The notes below the pieces were generated by a model. The model searched no databases. It saw nothing but the letters and a program-made list of their open reading frames with translations, and was not told the origin of the DNA. The position numbers were made by a program, and so were the translations under genes. Positions 23,590-34,915 of a stretch of DNA of 64,000 nucleotides are shown here, piece by piece. Source of the DNA: Lactarius indigo (Eukaryota; Basidiomycota; Agaricomycetes; Russulales; Russulaceae); the NCBI GenBank assembly GCA_025766275.1, contig JAFKAC010000175.1, forward strand, positions 1 through 64,000, read 5' to 3'. The stretch's first letter is position 1; each line of letters begins with the position of its first letter.

Positions 23590-24300
23590 CAATCGGTGAA
23601 TAGCCGATCGCGTTCTGGGTTGGCGCATGCGCACGCACGGGCGAAGAAGGCGCGGCTAAGGACAGGCAGCAGGGTAGCCGGGATGGCAGGCAGCGAGATG
23701 GCGGCAGCGGAGGTGGCCACAGATGGCAGCGAGGGCGACGACGGAGAGGGTCGTCGGAGGCAGGCGGCGAGACAGCGGCGACAGCGTCATGGGGTGGTCA
23801 CGGGGCGAAGTGCATGGGGGCAAGAGCGGGGGAGTGAGGAGTTGGCGACGGCGACGGGGGTAGGCAGCGATCAGTGAGTAGCGGAGGCAGACGACGAGGC
23901 AGCAGGAACAGAGAGCACGAGGGGAAGGGCGAGGGCCTGAAGGAGAGGGAGAGCGCAATGGCACAGAGAACAAGAGGGAGAGCCGCGCAGGACCCCAGGC
24001 AAGGAGGGAGTGTGCGGGCAGACACCCGGCGTGCTGACAGCACACAGACAGCGAGCAGTCGGCGCGCCGACAGCACTGACAGCGCAATGACGGCGCGCAG
24101 ACGGCAGGGAGATATGTGTGCTGACAGCGACACCAGAGCGGGGACGGAGGGTAGGCGAGAAGAGCGATGGGAAAGGGGAGGGTGGCGCAGCATAGGCGAG
24201 GACGGAGGGGCGAGGGAAGCGAAGGCCTGGAGATGGAGTGGAGGACTCACCCAGGACAGCGAGTAGCGATTTCCCTCAGTCTCCGCAGTCTCCAACCCTC
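23590..24300. repeat. G/A-rich subterminal block of the hAT element
   Basis: About 700 bp of GGCGACGG/GACAGC-type sequence. Read on the opposite strand it resembles 17640-17720 at the other end (the shared phrase CCGTCTGCGCGCCGTC). No gene is supported. Confidence 0.5.
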
Positions 24301-24309
24301 CGTGCTTGA

Positions 24310-24587
24310 AGTCAAGACTTGAGATCAGCCAGCTCGTTCCTGGCTGAGCCAGGAACGGCAGACAGAATACCGAAAACGATTTATTCTCGCGGAATCTCGC
24401 CCAAGTCAAGCCCAGCTCGACCTGCCTAATCTGGTCATGCCTAATTGAGCCTGGCTCAGCGCGGTTCAGCCAGCTCCTGAGCCGAGCTGAGCCAGCTTTG
24501 GTCATGAGCCGATTGTCAGCTTGGCTCGGCTCAAGTTGGCCCAGCTTGGCTGGCTCAGCCGATTTGAGCCGAGCCACGGCAACACTA
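24310..24587. repeat. Right terminal and subterminal repeats of the hAT element
   Basis: Inverted counterpart of the left end, with many GAGCC/GGCTC motifs, for example near 24480, 24527 and 24560, ending in the 23-bp inverted repeat. Confidence 0.75.
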
Positions 24588-24595
24588 CGTGCACG
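24588..24595. other. hAT target site duplication CGTGCACG (right)
   Basis: Identical direct copy at 17305-17312. Confidence 0.93.
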
Positions 24596-24720
24596 ATGCA
24601 GGCTAATTTACCTTTAATTGGTCTACCGCAGGCTGTCTTCAACTTCCTACCGTAACCCTCCACCCCGGGTTCGTTGTGTTGTCGAGTGGCCCCCCTCTGC
24701 AGTCCTCCTCGTTACTTCAA

Positions 24721-27700
24721 ATGCCCTCATCCGATAGTGGTGCTCCGGCCGATGTTACGGGGCAGCAACCTGCAAATAATACACCTACGACTCCTGCAAA
24801 TCTCCAACATTCAACTGCCCCTCAGGCCGATCAACATCTCAACGTTAACGTTTCTGCACCACAAACTGCGGATAATTCAACGGTTCAGCGGGGTGTGTTG
24901 ACCCGTCCGCTTCACAAGCTGTAATCTCATTCGTATACTAGATGAGGTCCGCAAAGACTCTTCTGATGGACTGTGGTCGTTGTACCTCCGTGAGGTCGAG
25001 AAGGCGGACAAGCGGTTAACTGAGAGTTGGAAAGGGGATACAGATGGAATTATCGTATTTGTGAGTCCTGCTCTAGTCCATCTTGTGCATGTTCGTCGTC
25101 TAATCCAAATGTTGAAGACTGGTCTGTTCTCCGCCACCGTCGCTGCCTTCATTGTTGAGAGCTACAAGAAGTTATCTCCTGATCCCGGTGATACAACCAA
25201 TGCACTCCTTACTCAACTATCTGTACAACTCTTTAACATCTCTCACGGGATACCCCTCCCGAGCGTCGCAGCGCCAAGCAGTCAATCATTCACACCGAAA
25301 GGCTCTGCTATCAGGGTTAACGTGTTCTGGTTCCTCAGCTTGGTCCTCAGCTTGAATTGCGCGCTCTCCGCGACATTGATGCAACAATGGACCCGACGGT
25401 ATCAGGAACTGGCGCAGCGCCGCGGCGCAATACACAAGCACGGGCGAATGCGAGCATATATACTTGATGGCATTAGTAATTTCGGAATGGCCCGAGCCGT
25501 CGCGACAATGCCCACGCTCCTGCACATATCGGTCTTTCTCTTTTTCGCCGGTCTCGTCGAGTTTCTTATCCCGATCCACAAGACCGTCGCGTACGTCACC
25601 CTCGGCTGCGTCGCGGTGTTCGCACTGGCATACACAATTTTGACGGTTTTACCAATCTTGTACCACGATTGCCCGTATGGCACACCCATGTCTGAACTCA
25701 CATGGCGTATATCCCAGTTTTCCGTGTTCGCATTTTTTTGGACCGTCCTCAAGTTGGAGGGACCCCTGTCGAAATTATGGTGTTTTGACAACCGGCAAGC
25801 GAAAAGGTCTCTTGAATACCTAGTCAAGACGTATCGACAGAGGTTCTCGCAAAGCCTACGGGAGAGCGTTGAGTCCAGTGCCTATGAAGCCGAAACAAGG
25901 GTAGTCACGAAGGGACTTGAATGGACACTCAAAACTCTCCGTGATGACGAGGAGATCGAAGAGTTTACCGCACAAGTGCCAGGATTCTTCGACTCTCATG
26001 ATGTCACAGATGCGACATCGGCGCTCCTCCCCCTGATGTTCCCTCAACGACACACTGATATCACCTTCGGATCCCGTCTGTACCGTCTCCTCGAGACGTG
26101 TACGCAGGAGACGCCCCTTCCCGACAAAGAAATGCTCAAGGAACGTCTACTGGTTTGCCTGACCTGCATGTGGTATTTTGCAAAAGCGTACAATCTGCCT
26201 ATACTTTCCCAGCCGTTACCATCCGTTTTCCCAAGCGCCCTCGCTAGTCTAGTGACCACTCATATTGTTCAGACCAAAAACGACCCCCATGTCCGTGTGA
26301 TAGGACGCTGTTTTTTGGCGTTGATCGTAAACAAGCTTGCAGATGACCTCGACTCGGAGCCACACACCGTTTCAATTAGCGATGGGAAGCTGGCGAACCT
26401 ACCAACTATCCTTGGCACCGAGAGGCATGACGTGGAGCGCCTGCGTAGCCGGCCCGGTGCCGTTGCAATCGCGAACATGATTTCACTCACGTTTGGTGAG
26501 GTCGGAAGCTTGGCCACAGACACGGTTCCGTCGGATGTGCTGGATGTGGTCCGGCAAACACTTGCCACCTTATCTCAAACTTTTCTGGCTCAAGAAAATG
26601 CAGAAGATCGGACAACCGCTATTATCAACGGCTCTGACGGCAAGTTTGAACGTATGCTCTTATCCCGCCTCCTTGACCTCCTCAAAACGTGCATACCATT
26701 GACCTCGCCTCTCACCCAAGAGGAGCCCCCGCGCGCACGCTGTCTGCAGATGTGTCTGAAGGGGCTGTGGTATTTTGGGCGAGCTTTCAATCAGCCCGGG
26801 AAGCCGGTGTCTTTACCCTCCTACATCTGCATCGCTTTCTCCAATCCAGAGACGATTCGTCTCGTACGAGAGGAACGTGATTTCTCCATTAGAGTGACAG
26901 GACGTTGTGCTGAGGCATTAGTCGTAAACAAGCTCGCGACCGACATCACCTCACGCACCGGTCCTGTCAGCGCCGAGGAGTTGGCATGCGTATCAGCTAT
27001 CCTTGGCGCTGGGAGTCATGACGTGGAGCTTTTGCTTAGCCAACCCGATGCCGTCCCAATTGCAAACATGATTTCACTCACGTTTGGCGAGATCGACAAC
27101 TTGGTCACAGACACGGTTCCGTCGGATGTGCTAGATGTGGTCCGACAAACACTCGCCATCTTCTCCCAAGCTATTCCGGTTCAAGAGAACGCAGAAGATC
27201 GGACAATCGCTATCATCAATGGTTCTGACGGGAAGTTTGAGCACATGCTCCTATCCCGCCTCCTTGAACTCCTCAAAACGTGCATACCATTGACCCCGTC
27301 TCTCACACAAGAGGAGCGCACGATCTGTCTGCGGATGTGCCTGAAGGGCTTGTGGCACTTTGGACGAGCGTTCAATCAGCCTGGGAAATCACTGGGAGTG
27401 CCTTTGGCGTCCGACATCTGCATCGCTTTCTCCAATCCAAAGATGACCCCTCTCATACGCGAGGAACGTGACTTCTCTGTCAGGGTGATAGGACGTTGTG
27501 CTGGGGCGTTGGCCGTAAACAAGCTCGCGACTGACATTATCATACGCGCCGGTCCGGTCCGCGCTGAGGAGCAGGCATGCTTATCAGCTATCCTTGGCAC
27601 TAAAAGCCATGACGTGAAGCCTTTGCTCAGCCATCTGGATGCGATCAAATTTACGAATATAGTTTTCCTCGCGTTGGACAATGTCAGCCCCTTCCGCTCT

Positions 27701-30363
27701 GACGGAGTGCCATTGGATGTGCTGGACGTGACCAAACAGACGTTCAGTATCCTCACTCAGGCCCTTCCAGATGAACTGAATACCAAGATGCAGCTAGATC
27801 CGACAAGTATTCTGACGGGTGTTTCCGGCGGTCAGTATGGACTCATATTCTGATCCCGTCTAAGAGGTTTAAATGTGCACATCAGGGACTTCGTATCACA
27901 CGGCTGAAATGTACAACAACTTTTCACGCGTGTGTCTGAAGAACCTGTGGAGTTTTACAAGAACATACAATGGACCCACCGGGAGCTCGTTGCCATTGCC
28001 ACCTTACGTCTGCATCGCGTTCGCTAATCCAGAGATGGCTCGTCGTATACGCCCGGAAGGTGACCTCGCCGCCCGTGAGATAGGACGTTGTGTTGGGGCA
28101 TTGGTCGTAAACAAGCTCGCGACCGACATCACCTCACGCACCGGTCCTGTCAGCGCCGAGGAGTTGGCATGCGTATCAGCTATCCTTGGCGCTGGGAGTC
28201 ATGACGTGGAGCTTTTGCTTAGCCAACCCGATGCCGTCCCAATTGCAAACATGATTTCACTCACGTTTGGCGAGATCGACAACTTGGTCACAGACACGGT
28301 TCCGTCGGATGTGCTAGATGTGGTCCGACAAACACTCGCTATCTTCTCCCAAGCTATTCTGGTTCAAGAGAACGCAGAAGATCGGACAATCGCTATCATC
28401 AATGGTTCTGACGGGAAGTTTGAGCACATGCTCCTATCCCGCCTCCTTGAACTCCTCAAAACGTGCATACCATTGACCCCGTCTCTCACACAAGAGGAGC
28501 GCACGATCTGTCTGCGGATGTGCCTGAAGGGCTTGTGGCACTTTGGACGAGCGTTCAATCAGCCTGGGAAATCACTGGGAGTGCCTTTGGCGTCCGACAT
28601 CTGCATCGCTTTCTCCAATCCAAAGATGACCCCTCTCATACGCGAGGAACGTGACTTCTCTGTCAGGGTGATAGGACGTTGTGCTGGGGCGTTGGCCGTA
28701 AACAAGCTCGCGACTGACATTATCATACGCGCCGGTCCGGTCCGCGCTGAGGAGCAGGCATGCTTATCAGCTATCCTTGGCACTAAAAGCCATGACGTGA
28801 AGCCTTTGCTCAGCCATCTGGATGCGATCAAATTTACGAATATAGTTTTCCTCGCGTTGGACAATGTCAGCCCCTTCCGCTCTGACGGAGTGCCATTGGA
28901 TGTGCTGGACGTGACCAAACAGACGTTCAGTATCCTCACTCAGGCCCTTCCAGATGAACTGAATACCAAGATGCAGCTAGATCCGACAAGTATTCTGACG
29001 GGTGTTTCCGGCGGTCAGTATGGACTCATATTCTGATCCCGTCTAAGAGGTTTAAATGTGCACATCAGGGACTTCGTATCACACGGCTGAAATGTACAAC
29101 AACTTTTCACGCGTGTGTCTGAAGAACCTGTGGAGTTTTACAAGAACATACAATGGACCCACCGGGAGCTCGTTGCCATTGCCACCTTACGTCTGCATCG
29201 CGTTCGCTAATCCAGAGATGGCTCGTCGTATACGCCCGGAAGGTGACCTCGCCGCCCGTGAGATAGGACGTTGTGTTGGGGCATTGGTCGTAAACAAGCT
29301 CGCGACCGACATCACCTCACGCACCGGTCCTGTCAGCGCCGAGGAGTTGGCATGTGTATCGGCCGTCCTTGGTGTTGGGAGTCATGACGTGAGACTTTGC
29401 CTTCGCCGGCCTGGCACTGTCGAGCTTGTGAACATGGCTTTCCTCGCGTTGGGCGATGTCAGCTCCTTAAAACCCAGCAAAGTGCCGCGCGACGTGCGCG
29501 ATGTGCTCCAACAGACGCTTGGCACCCTCACTCAAGCTCTTCCGGCTGAAGAGAACGTTGATCTACAGGTAGATCAGATGGACGCCCACATCGACGCTTC
29601 TAACAACAATTTCGAACGCACCGTAGTATCCCGCCTCCACAGCCTCCTCAAGACGTGTACATCAGGCGCCTCGCCCCTTACGGAAGAAGTGCGCAGGAGC
29701 TGTCTGCGGGTTTCTCTGAAGAGCCTCTGGCGTTGTGGCAAAGCGCACCATCAACTCGATACTTCCGATCCGTTGCCGTCTTATTTCCCTCTCACCCTTG
29801 CGAGTCCAAATATTATTGTTTACCTTCGGACCGAACAAGATCCCGTTGCCCGGATGCTCGGATGCTGCTTTGGAGCCTTGATCGCAAGTAAACTCGTGGA
29901 CGATCTCGGGTCACCCACTTCCCTTGGTGGCTATGTCCAAGGCGCGGAACTGGCATGCATATTAGCTATCCTTGGTATAGAGAAACGTGGAGATTCACCG
30001 TTACCTTTACCCCACCTGCTCCACTTTATCAATTTCTGGAATGTCGTTTCCCTCATGTCAGGCGAGAGCGACCTCTCGTTCACCGCGGCTGGAATACCGG
30101 CAGACATGTTGGACATAGCCCAAGACACACTGCACATCCTCGCAGACCATCTTTCCGAAAGTATGTCCGTATTCGAGGGCTTGCCCATGGACCAGCGGCA
30201 GTTGCCGCAGGAAATCTATTCCGGAGTTGTGAACGCGCTGCGCTCCGATCAGCCTAACGACCAAACGATGGAGACAATAGACCAACTGCGGCAGATATTG
30301 GAAACATTACCATCCACGGAGGAGAGGATACAAAATACATCAATGCAGAATCTCGGACCTTGA
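24721..30363 (+). CDS. Large modular DUF6535-family membrane protein
   Basis: Exons 24721-24892, 24942-25060, 25118-27830, 27886-29013 and 29069-30363 join without a stop into 1808 codons plus stop, an exact multiple of three. The N-terminal 70 residues are polar and disordered. Next is the DUF6535 domain (WSLYLREVEKADKRL, TGLFSATVAAF, then membrane segments around FWFLSLVLSLNCALSATL and LLHISVFLFFAGLVEFL). The rest is about seven related helical modules of 150-200 residues, with recurring phrases LLKTC, GRCFGALVVNKLA, LACVSAILG, IANMISLTFGE and VPSDVLDV. DUF6535 proteins are abundant in Agaricomycetes and have no known function. Introns 4 and 5 are unusual (see findings). If they are not spliced, the product stops at 27853. 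Confidence 0.82.
26921..29354 (+). repeat. 1183-bp tandem duplication inside the DUF6535 gene
   Basis: 26921-28103 is repeated as 28104-29286, and a third partial copy runs 29287 to about 29354. I saw two differences between the full copies (27157 C to 28340 T, 27177 C to 28360 T). The roughly 68-bp stretch shared by all three starts at GTCGTAAACAAGC, a conserved module segment, which fits unequal crossing-over. Confidence 0.95.
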
Positions 30364-30668
30364 CCTGGAATTTGTTAGGGGACAGCATAGTTTAGCAACT
30401 CTGCGAGAATAAGCGATCACCAGGTGCTTGCTATCGGTCTTACGCTAGAAGTCGTGTAGAAGTCTCGTTTTTATATAGTTATATCCACAAGTCGCCAACT
30501 TTGTTGAAGGCGCGGTCACACAGTGATAGCGGTTCAAAAAACCCCACTCTCCTCGCTTCAACTGTTTGAGGGCATTGGTGGTTATTAGGTAATCTAAGGA
30601 TTCGGGTTCAGGCCATGACACAAGCCTGAGCATGCCACTACAGTAAGGTTTGTCTGGCCAGACTCTGA
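30364..30668. other. Intergenic, DUF6535 3' end to PSF3 5' end
   Basis: No gene seen; presumably the 3' UTR of one gene and the promoter of the next. Confidence 0.5.
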
Positions 30669-31580
30669 ATGGAGGACGATTATTATTTGATAGATTCGAT
30701 TCTTTCAGAAAATCAGGTACATCTCTGTCTCTGCCCAGGCATGCGCACGAGCATATCCACCTTTTGCACAGAAAATACAATGTACCTTCAAGGTCGATAT
30801 TCCTGACATGGGTCATCTCGAAGGCGGCCATGAGCGCGACGTACGCATTGAGGGTGTGGAACGTGTAGCTTTCCTCCCTCACTGCTCTTGATAGATCAAG
30901 GCCCAAAGCAAGATCCAATTGCCGCTATGGCTTGCTTTTATCCTCATATACTCGTGAGTGTGTGTCTGCTTGCCTTGGCCACCAAACAGACGGATTCATC
31001 TTGCAGCGATTACGTGGATTTCGCCGTCCCTACTCCATTCAGCTCGCGCGTACGAAATGCGCTCAACGCAGAAGCCAAGAGCGTCAGGCTCTCAGCGCTA
31101 GTGGGCGCAGGTGGACATTGGTACGGCTTTGGGAAGATTATCATGCGACTGTGAGTTGATCCGTCTACGCGCCGGTCCCACTTCTCATGTTTCCGCGGCA
31201 GCCTCGACGACACACAAGCCAATGAGATGTCAGACTTGCTCACAAAGGCACGTTTCGACATGTTCCTGTATACGCGAGGTCCCGATCACATGTATTTTTT
31301 TTTTGTTCTTTCAGACTTTTCGAGATCGTCTAGCCGAAGTGATTGACCAGGCGCAGCATTTCGCCGCTCTTGGCCCCGCGGGAGGGGGTGGTCAGTCGGG
31401 TGACTCTGCGCTTGCATTTAGGGAGGGCCTCGAGGTAACCGAGAGAGAGCGTGAGTCCCGGTCGTTCCCACTGCAGGCTACAACGTTTGTTGAACACTAT
31501 GAAAAGTATTCTCACTCGCGCAGGAAAGCGCAAAGAAGACCAAACAGTGGTATGAGTCTACGGATAGGTTACGACGATGA
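30669..31580 (+). CDS. PSF3: DNA replication complex GINS subunit Psf3
   Basis: Seven exons: 30669-30716, 30772-30840, 30895-30953, 31007-31150, 31202-31247, 31315-31450 and 31507-31580; they sum to 576 nt, 191 residues, the family size. Diagnostic text: MEDDYYLIDSIL, CTFKVDIPDMGHLEGG, IQLPLWLAFILIYSDYVDF, PFSSRVRNAL, GHWYGFGK, FRDRLAEVIDQAQHFAALG, ESAKKTKQWYEST. GINS (Sld5, Psf1-3) binds Cdc45 and MCM to form the replicative helicase in the nucleus. Intron 5 (31248-31314) begins GC rather than GT, with AAG/GCACGT as donor; this is the only site that keeps the frame. Convergent with PKR1, with 40 bp between stops. Confidence 0.95.
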
Positions 31581-31620
31581 AGGCGCATCTCCGAAACGTC
31601 CCGCATCTGCGAAGGGGCCG

Positions 31621-31979
31621 TCAGAGCGTCTTCCTCGTCTCGGAGCTTGGTGACGATGACGTATGAGCTGCCAGTTCCGTCTTTTGTAATTCGTTGACGA
31701 ACCTGTAATCGCTCCCGGTTGTAATTTACAAAACCCCGATGACAGCACCCGAACTTACCATTTGATGCTCACCCATAGAGCCAGTTCGATCAGAAGCAGC
31801 GCAATCGGATGGACGCTACCCCCGGATACAACGATAAGTGAAACCAATGTCAACGCCAGCAATGCCAGCACGCCATCAACGAGGAGTAGAAAGGTCGGAG
31901 TTAGAGACGAGCCTGGCGTAAGGACTGCGGAAAGGAAGTCATTGTCTGACGTGTCCTCTCCTGGTCCGGGCTCGACCAT
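31621..31979 (-). CDS. PKR1: Pkr1-like V-ATPase assembly factor
   Basis: Two exons (31759-31979 and 31621-31702, intron 31703-31758) give 303 nt and 100 residues. The protein has a short acidic N-terminus, FLSAVLTPGSSLTPTF, and two hydrophobic helices (LLALLALTLVSLIVV and IALLLIELALWVSIKW), then FVNELQKTE. Yeast Pkr1 is an ER membrane protein of this size and shape with FEPGTSP before the first helix, needed for assembly of the V-ATPase membrane sector. The match is by pattern and is strong for so small a protein. Confidence 0.85.
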
Positions 31980-32289
31980 GATGGATAGACTAACCAACTG
32001 CACCTGCCAGTGCAAAGTTCGGCAGAGTTCGGAGAATACGGCCCGATCATACAGTCAAGTATCGCCAAGAGCCTGACTCGGAGACTGCCAGTGTGCGTAG
32101 CAACACCTATCAATCTTCCTAAGTTGGGATTATCATATATTTAGAAGTGCGCACATAAATGTAAAACTAAAAGCTTGTAAGAAAACTATTGACTAGGTCA
32201 AGTCCATGGAAGAAGTCAGTGATATAGTGTATAATACGTGTGGTCTAAGTTTAATGCAAAAATCGCGAGTCCTTCGGAAAAACAAAAGA

Positions 32290-34705
32290 TCATACAGCCA
32301 CGACGGCAGCGCGCATAGGGCCAGGATCGTATGCGGGTGGTGCATCGCCCAGTACACTCTCGTGTCCAGACACCAGGCGCTCGTACGCCAGCGTCCGCTG
32401 GAGCACGTCGCTCGGCACTTCCCCAAACTCTACGGGTGACATCAAACAGTCGATCCTAGGCGTGTTGCCTTCGCGTGCACGACGCTCGCGCTCGGCGACA
32501 CACGGACACGCGGGGGACTGTGACGCTTGCATGGCGCTCTCGTCGAGCGTCTCGGAGTAGCGCGGCAGCGTGGTGTACTCCGTACGTGCGTAGCACTGTC
32601 CGGGTTCCGGTCAGCTGAGGGATTTGGGGCGAGCGCGGAGGGGAGGAGGAACGTACAGAGAGGATGTGCACGGGCGTGCGCACGACGACCTCGAAGAGCC
32701 TTCGCTTGTTCGTCTTGGGATCCACAGGTGGGCCGTCGCCACGTGTGAGACGCATCGTGAAGCGAAGAACGTGGGAGACGTGGATCGTGCTATCCCGACT
32801 TCTGCTTGTCGGGTGGAGCACGTTGCAGTCAGCCGGGAGGTGCAGGTTCGCATTAATGGGCCATGGGCCCGGCCCCAAGAATTGCGAGACTACTGTCGAC
32901 GGGTTACCCTGGCGCCGGAGAGTAGAGAGCGGGGATTTCTCGTAGGCAAGTGGATCGTCTTGGTTCAGTGGAAGTAGTGGTTTTGTGTCGTCGCTACACT
33001 GCAGATTGAGGAGTTTATGCACGTTGGTGACAGTACGAGTCATGTTCATCCCGCTAACATAGCTATCGATACGTTCTAAAAACGGGAATGGAATGTTTCA
33101 AAAAGGAGCGACTCGCCCAATGCAAAGGAATTGCTTACCTTCAAGGTCTACGGCAAGTTTATACATCTGGATCTTGGCTAACGGCATGAATGACATCTTG
33201 ACGTTAAAGGACGAGCCAACAGTGAAAACCTTTCCAGAAATGTGGAAGAGGTACTGCAACTGATCGTCCCAAGGTCTCTCAATCAGGACGTCACCTGTCG
33301 TCTCAACGTCCGATTCGGCGGGGATAGACACGACTTGCACCTCGCGAGTGGCGGAGAGCTTTGACGTGAACACGCCTGGTCGCCGAGCCTTGGCCACAAG
33401 CTTCCACTTGATGGAACCGCCATCACAGTCCAAAGATGTCGGCATGTGTGATGGAATCTCGAAGGAAATTGGGAATGTATATGTTCCTGAACTTGACAGT
33501 CAGAAGATGGTCGACCCAGATTCGAGATAAGCCACGGACCTTTCCTGAACTCCTGCCATCCATCTCCCACCTCCTTGTGCTCCTCCTCTAGTCCGAAAGC
33601 CTCACCCACCCTATTGAGAGCATGGTGAGAGAAGAAAGAATGCCGTTTTGTGTTATTCTTCTCCCGGCCGCGTTCCCGACCAGTTGGCTGCGGACTTTCC
33701 GAGCGACTCTCAACCGGAGAATCCGGTTGGGAACTTCGTCCAAAAATGGAACCAAGGCTCAAGGAAGCATGTGACCGATGACTCTTCCCGTTTGGGGTGT
33801 CTGTCCCCGTCGGAGTATTGCGGCTCCGACGGCTCGAGGAGCGCGACGGAGTCTGGCTCTCTTCTAGGCTCACTGCGCGGGAATGTTCGAGACGTGGAAT
33901 ATCTATCAAAAACTAGTTCAGCGATAAAGGAGGAAGAGGCGGTGAGAGAATGCGTACGTGCGGGCGCTGGGGTCTCCACCGTCGGGGATGAAGAAGATGA
34001 GGAAGTAGGGGATGAGGTAAAGTGGGATGAGGTAGGCGTATGTACCGTCCCCGCGTCTTCTTCTGTTGTCGGGGGAAACGAAAGTGGCGATGGTGCGGGT
34101 GGACGGTTATGATGCGCCACCGGATCACGCTGGAATACGAGGTGATCTGCGCTGGATCGTCTCCGGACACGCCTTCCTCGCTGACCGGTCTCATCGGAGA
34201 CATGGACAGGAGCGGGGGCAGTAAGGGCACGCTCTATTGTTGGAAATGGTGGGGGCGGGGGCGGAAATGGGGGTGGAGACTGATAATGTTCGCTTTCATT
34301 TGCGTAGTGAGAGACGCCAGGGTCTACAGACAAAGACCGCCTGTTTGAGGGGGAAGGCGCAGCATGGAAGAAGACTTGTGTGGCGCTATAGATCTTGCGC
34401 GTCTCCGAGGTGCCCATACCTGGATTGGGCTCAGAAGGACAGTCGTTGCTAAGACAAGGGACGGACGTACCCTCAGACCAAGAGGCATGAGATATTGCTT
34501 GCAACTCGACTTGGATGCTCGAAATCCTGGTAGCTTTGGAGAGATCCAAGGCCAGGAGACCTCTGATCATAGACGGGGGAGAGGCGCCTCCACCCAGCGG
34601 GGACTGTACTCCTGCGACATCGACGGTACGAAGGATGACCACAGGTTCAGTAAGGGTGATCGTCAGGGAGTTTTTCGACGGAGTTGGTTGGGTCTGAGTC
34701 AACAT
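32290..34705 (-). CDS. Alpha-arrestin (ART-type ubiquitin-ligase adaptor)
   Basis: Exons from right to left: 34705 to about 33970, about 33912-33540, 33486-33139, 33075-32657 and 32595-32290; the second-exon acceptor is not certain. The N-terminal arrestin fold starts LTITLTEPVVILR. A long Ser/Pro-rich disordered insert follows (polyproline near 34255). The arrestin C fold has TYTFPISFEIPSHMP, DVLIERPWDDQLQY and PWPINANLHLPADC with SRSRDSTIHVSHVLRF. The tail ends with a PPAY motif, the PPxY type that binds WW domains of Rsp5-family E3 ligases. The role inferred is endocytic turnover of plasma-membrane transporters. It cannot be assigned to one yeast paralogue. Confidence 0.88.
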
Positions 34706-34915
34706 GGTCGCCCTTTGCAGGAGCAACTGAGATGGGCTAGCGGTTTACGAAGTTGAGGGCGATTCGAAAAAGTAAAAGGCATCCCTGTTATTTGAGAAGG
34801 AGCAAACCGGGCGGGATTCGGAGAAGTGATAGAATGACTTAAGCTCATCAAACCCTTTTACGCTTCGGGCGACCACGGAATCAACATGAACCCGGCGACC
34901 GAAGAGTGACTAATT

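Larger units (their letters stand above)
17313..24587 (-). mobile_element. hAT-superfamily DNA transposon, 7275 bp
   Basis: Perfect 23-bp terminal inverted repeats (17313-17335 and 24565-24587, beginning TAGTGTTGCC) are flanked by a perfect 8-bp duplication CGTGCACG at 17305-17312 and 24588-24595. Eight-base duplications and a TAGTGTTGCC-type end are hAT hallmarks. It carries a spliced transposase on the minus strand, long GC-rich subterminal regions at both ends, and a captured host-gene fragment. It lies about 125 bp upstream of the ATG of the DUF6535 gene at 24721. Confidence 0.95.

Noticed and set aside
30445..30918. 157-codon minus-strand ORF
   Set aside because: It is the antisense shadow of PSF3 exons 1-3, which carry clear family motifs, and it starts with a non-ATG codon.
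33710..33900. Continuation of the arrestin first-exon frame to 33710
   Set aside because: The conserved arrestin text continues in another frame (SRSSSRRSRNTPTGTDTP), so an intron ends this frame near 33970-33912.
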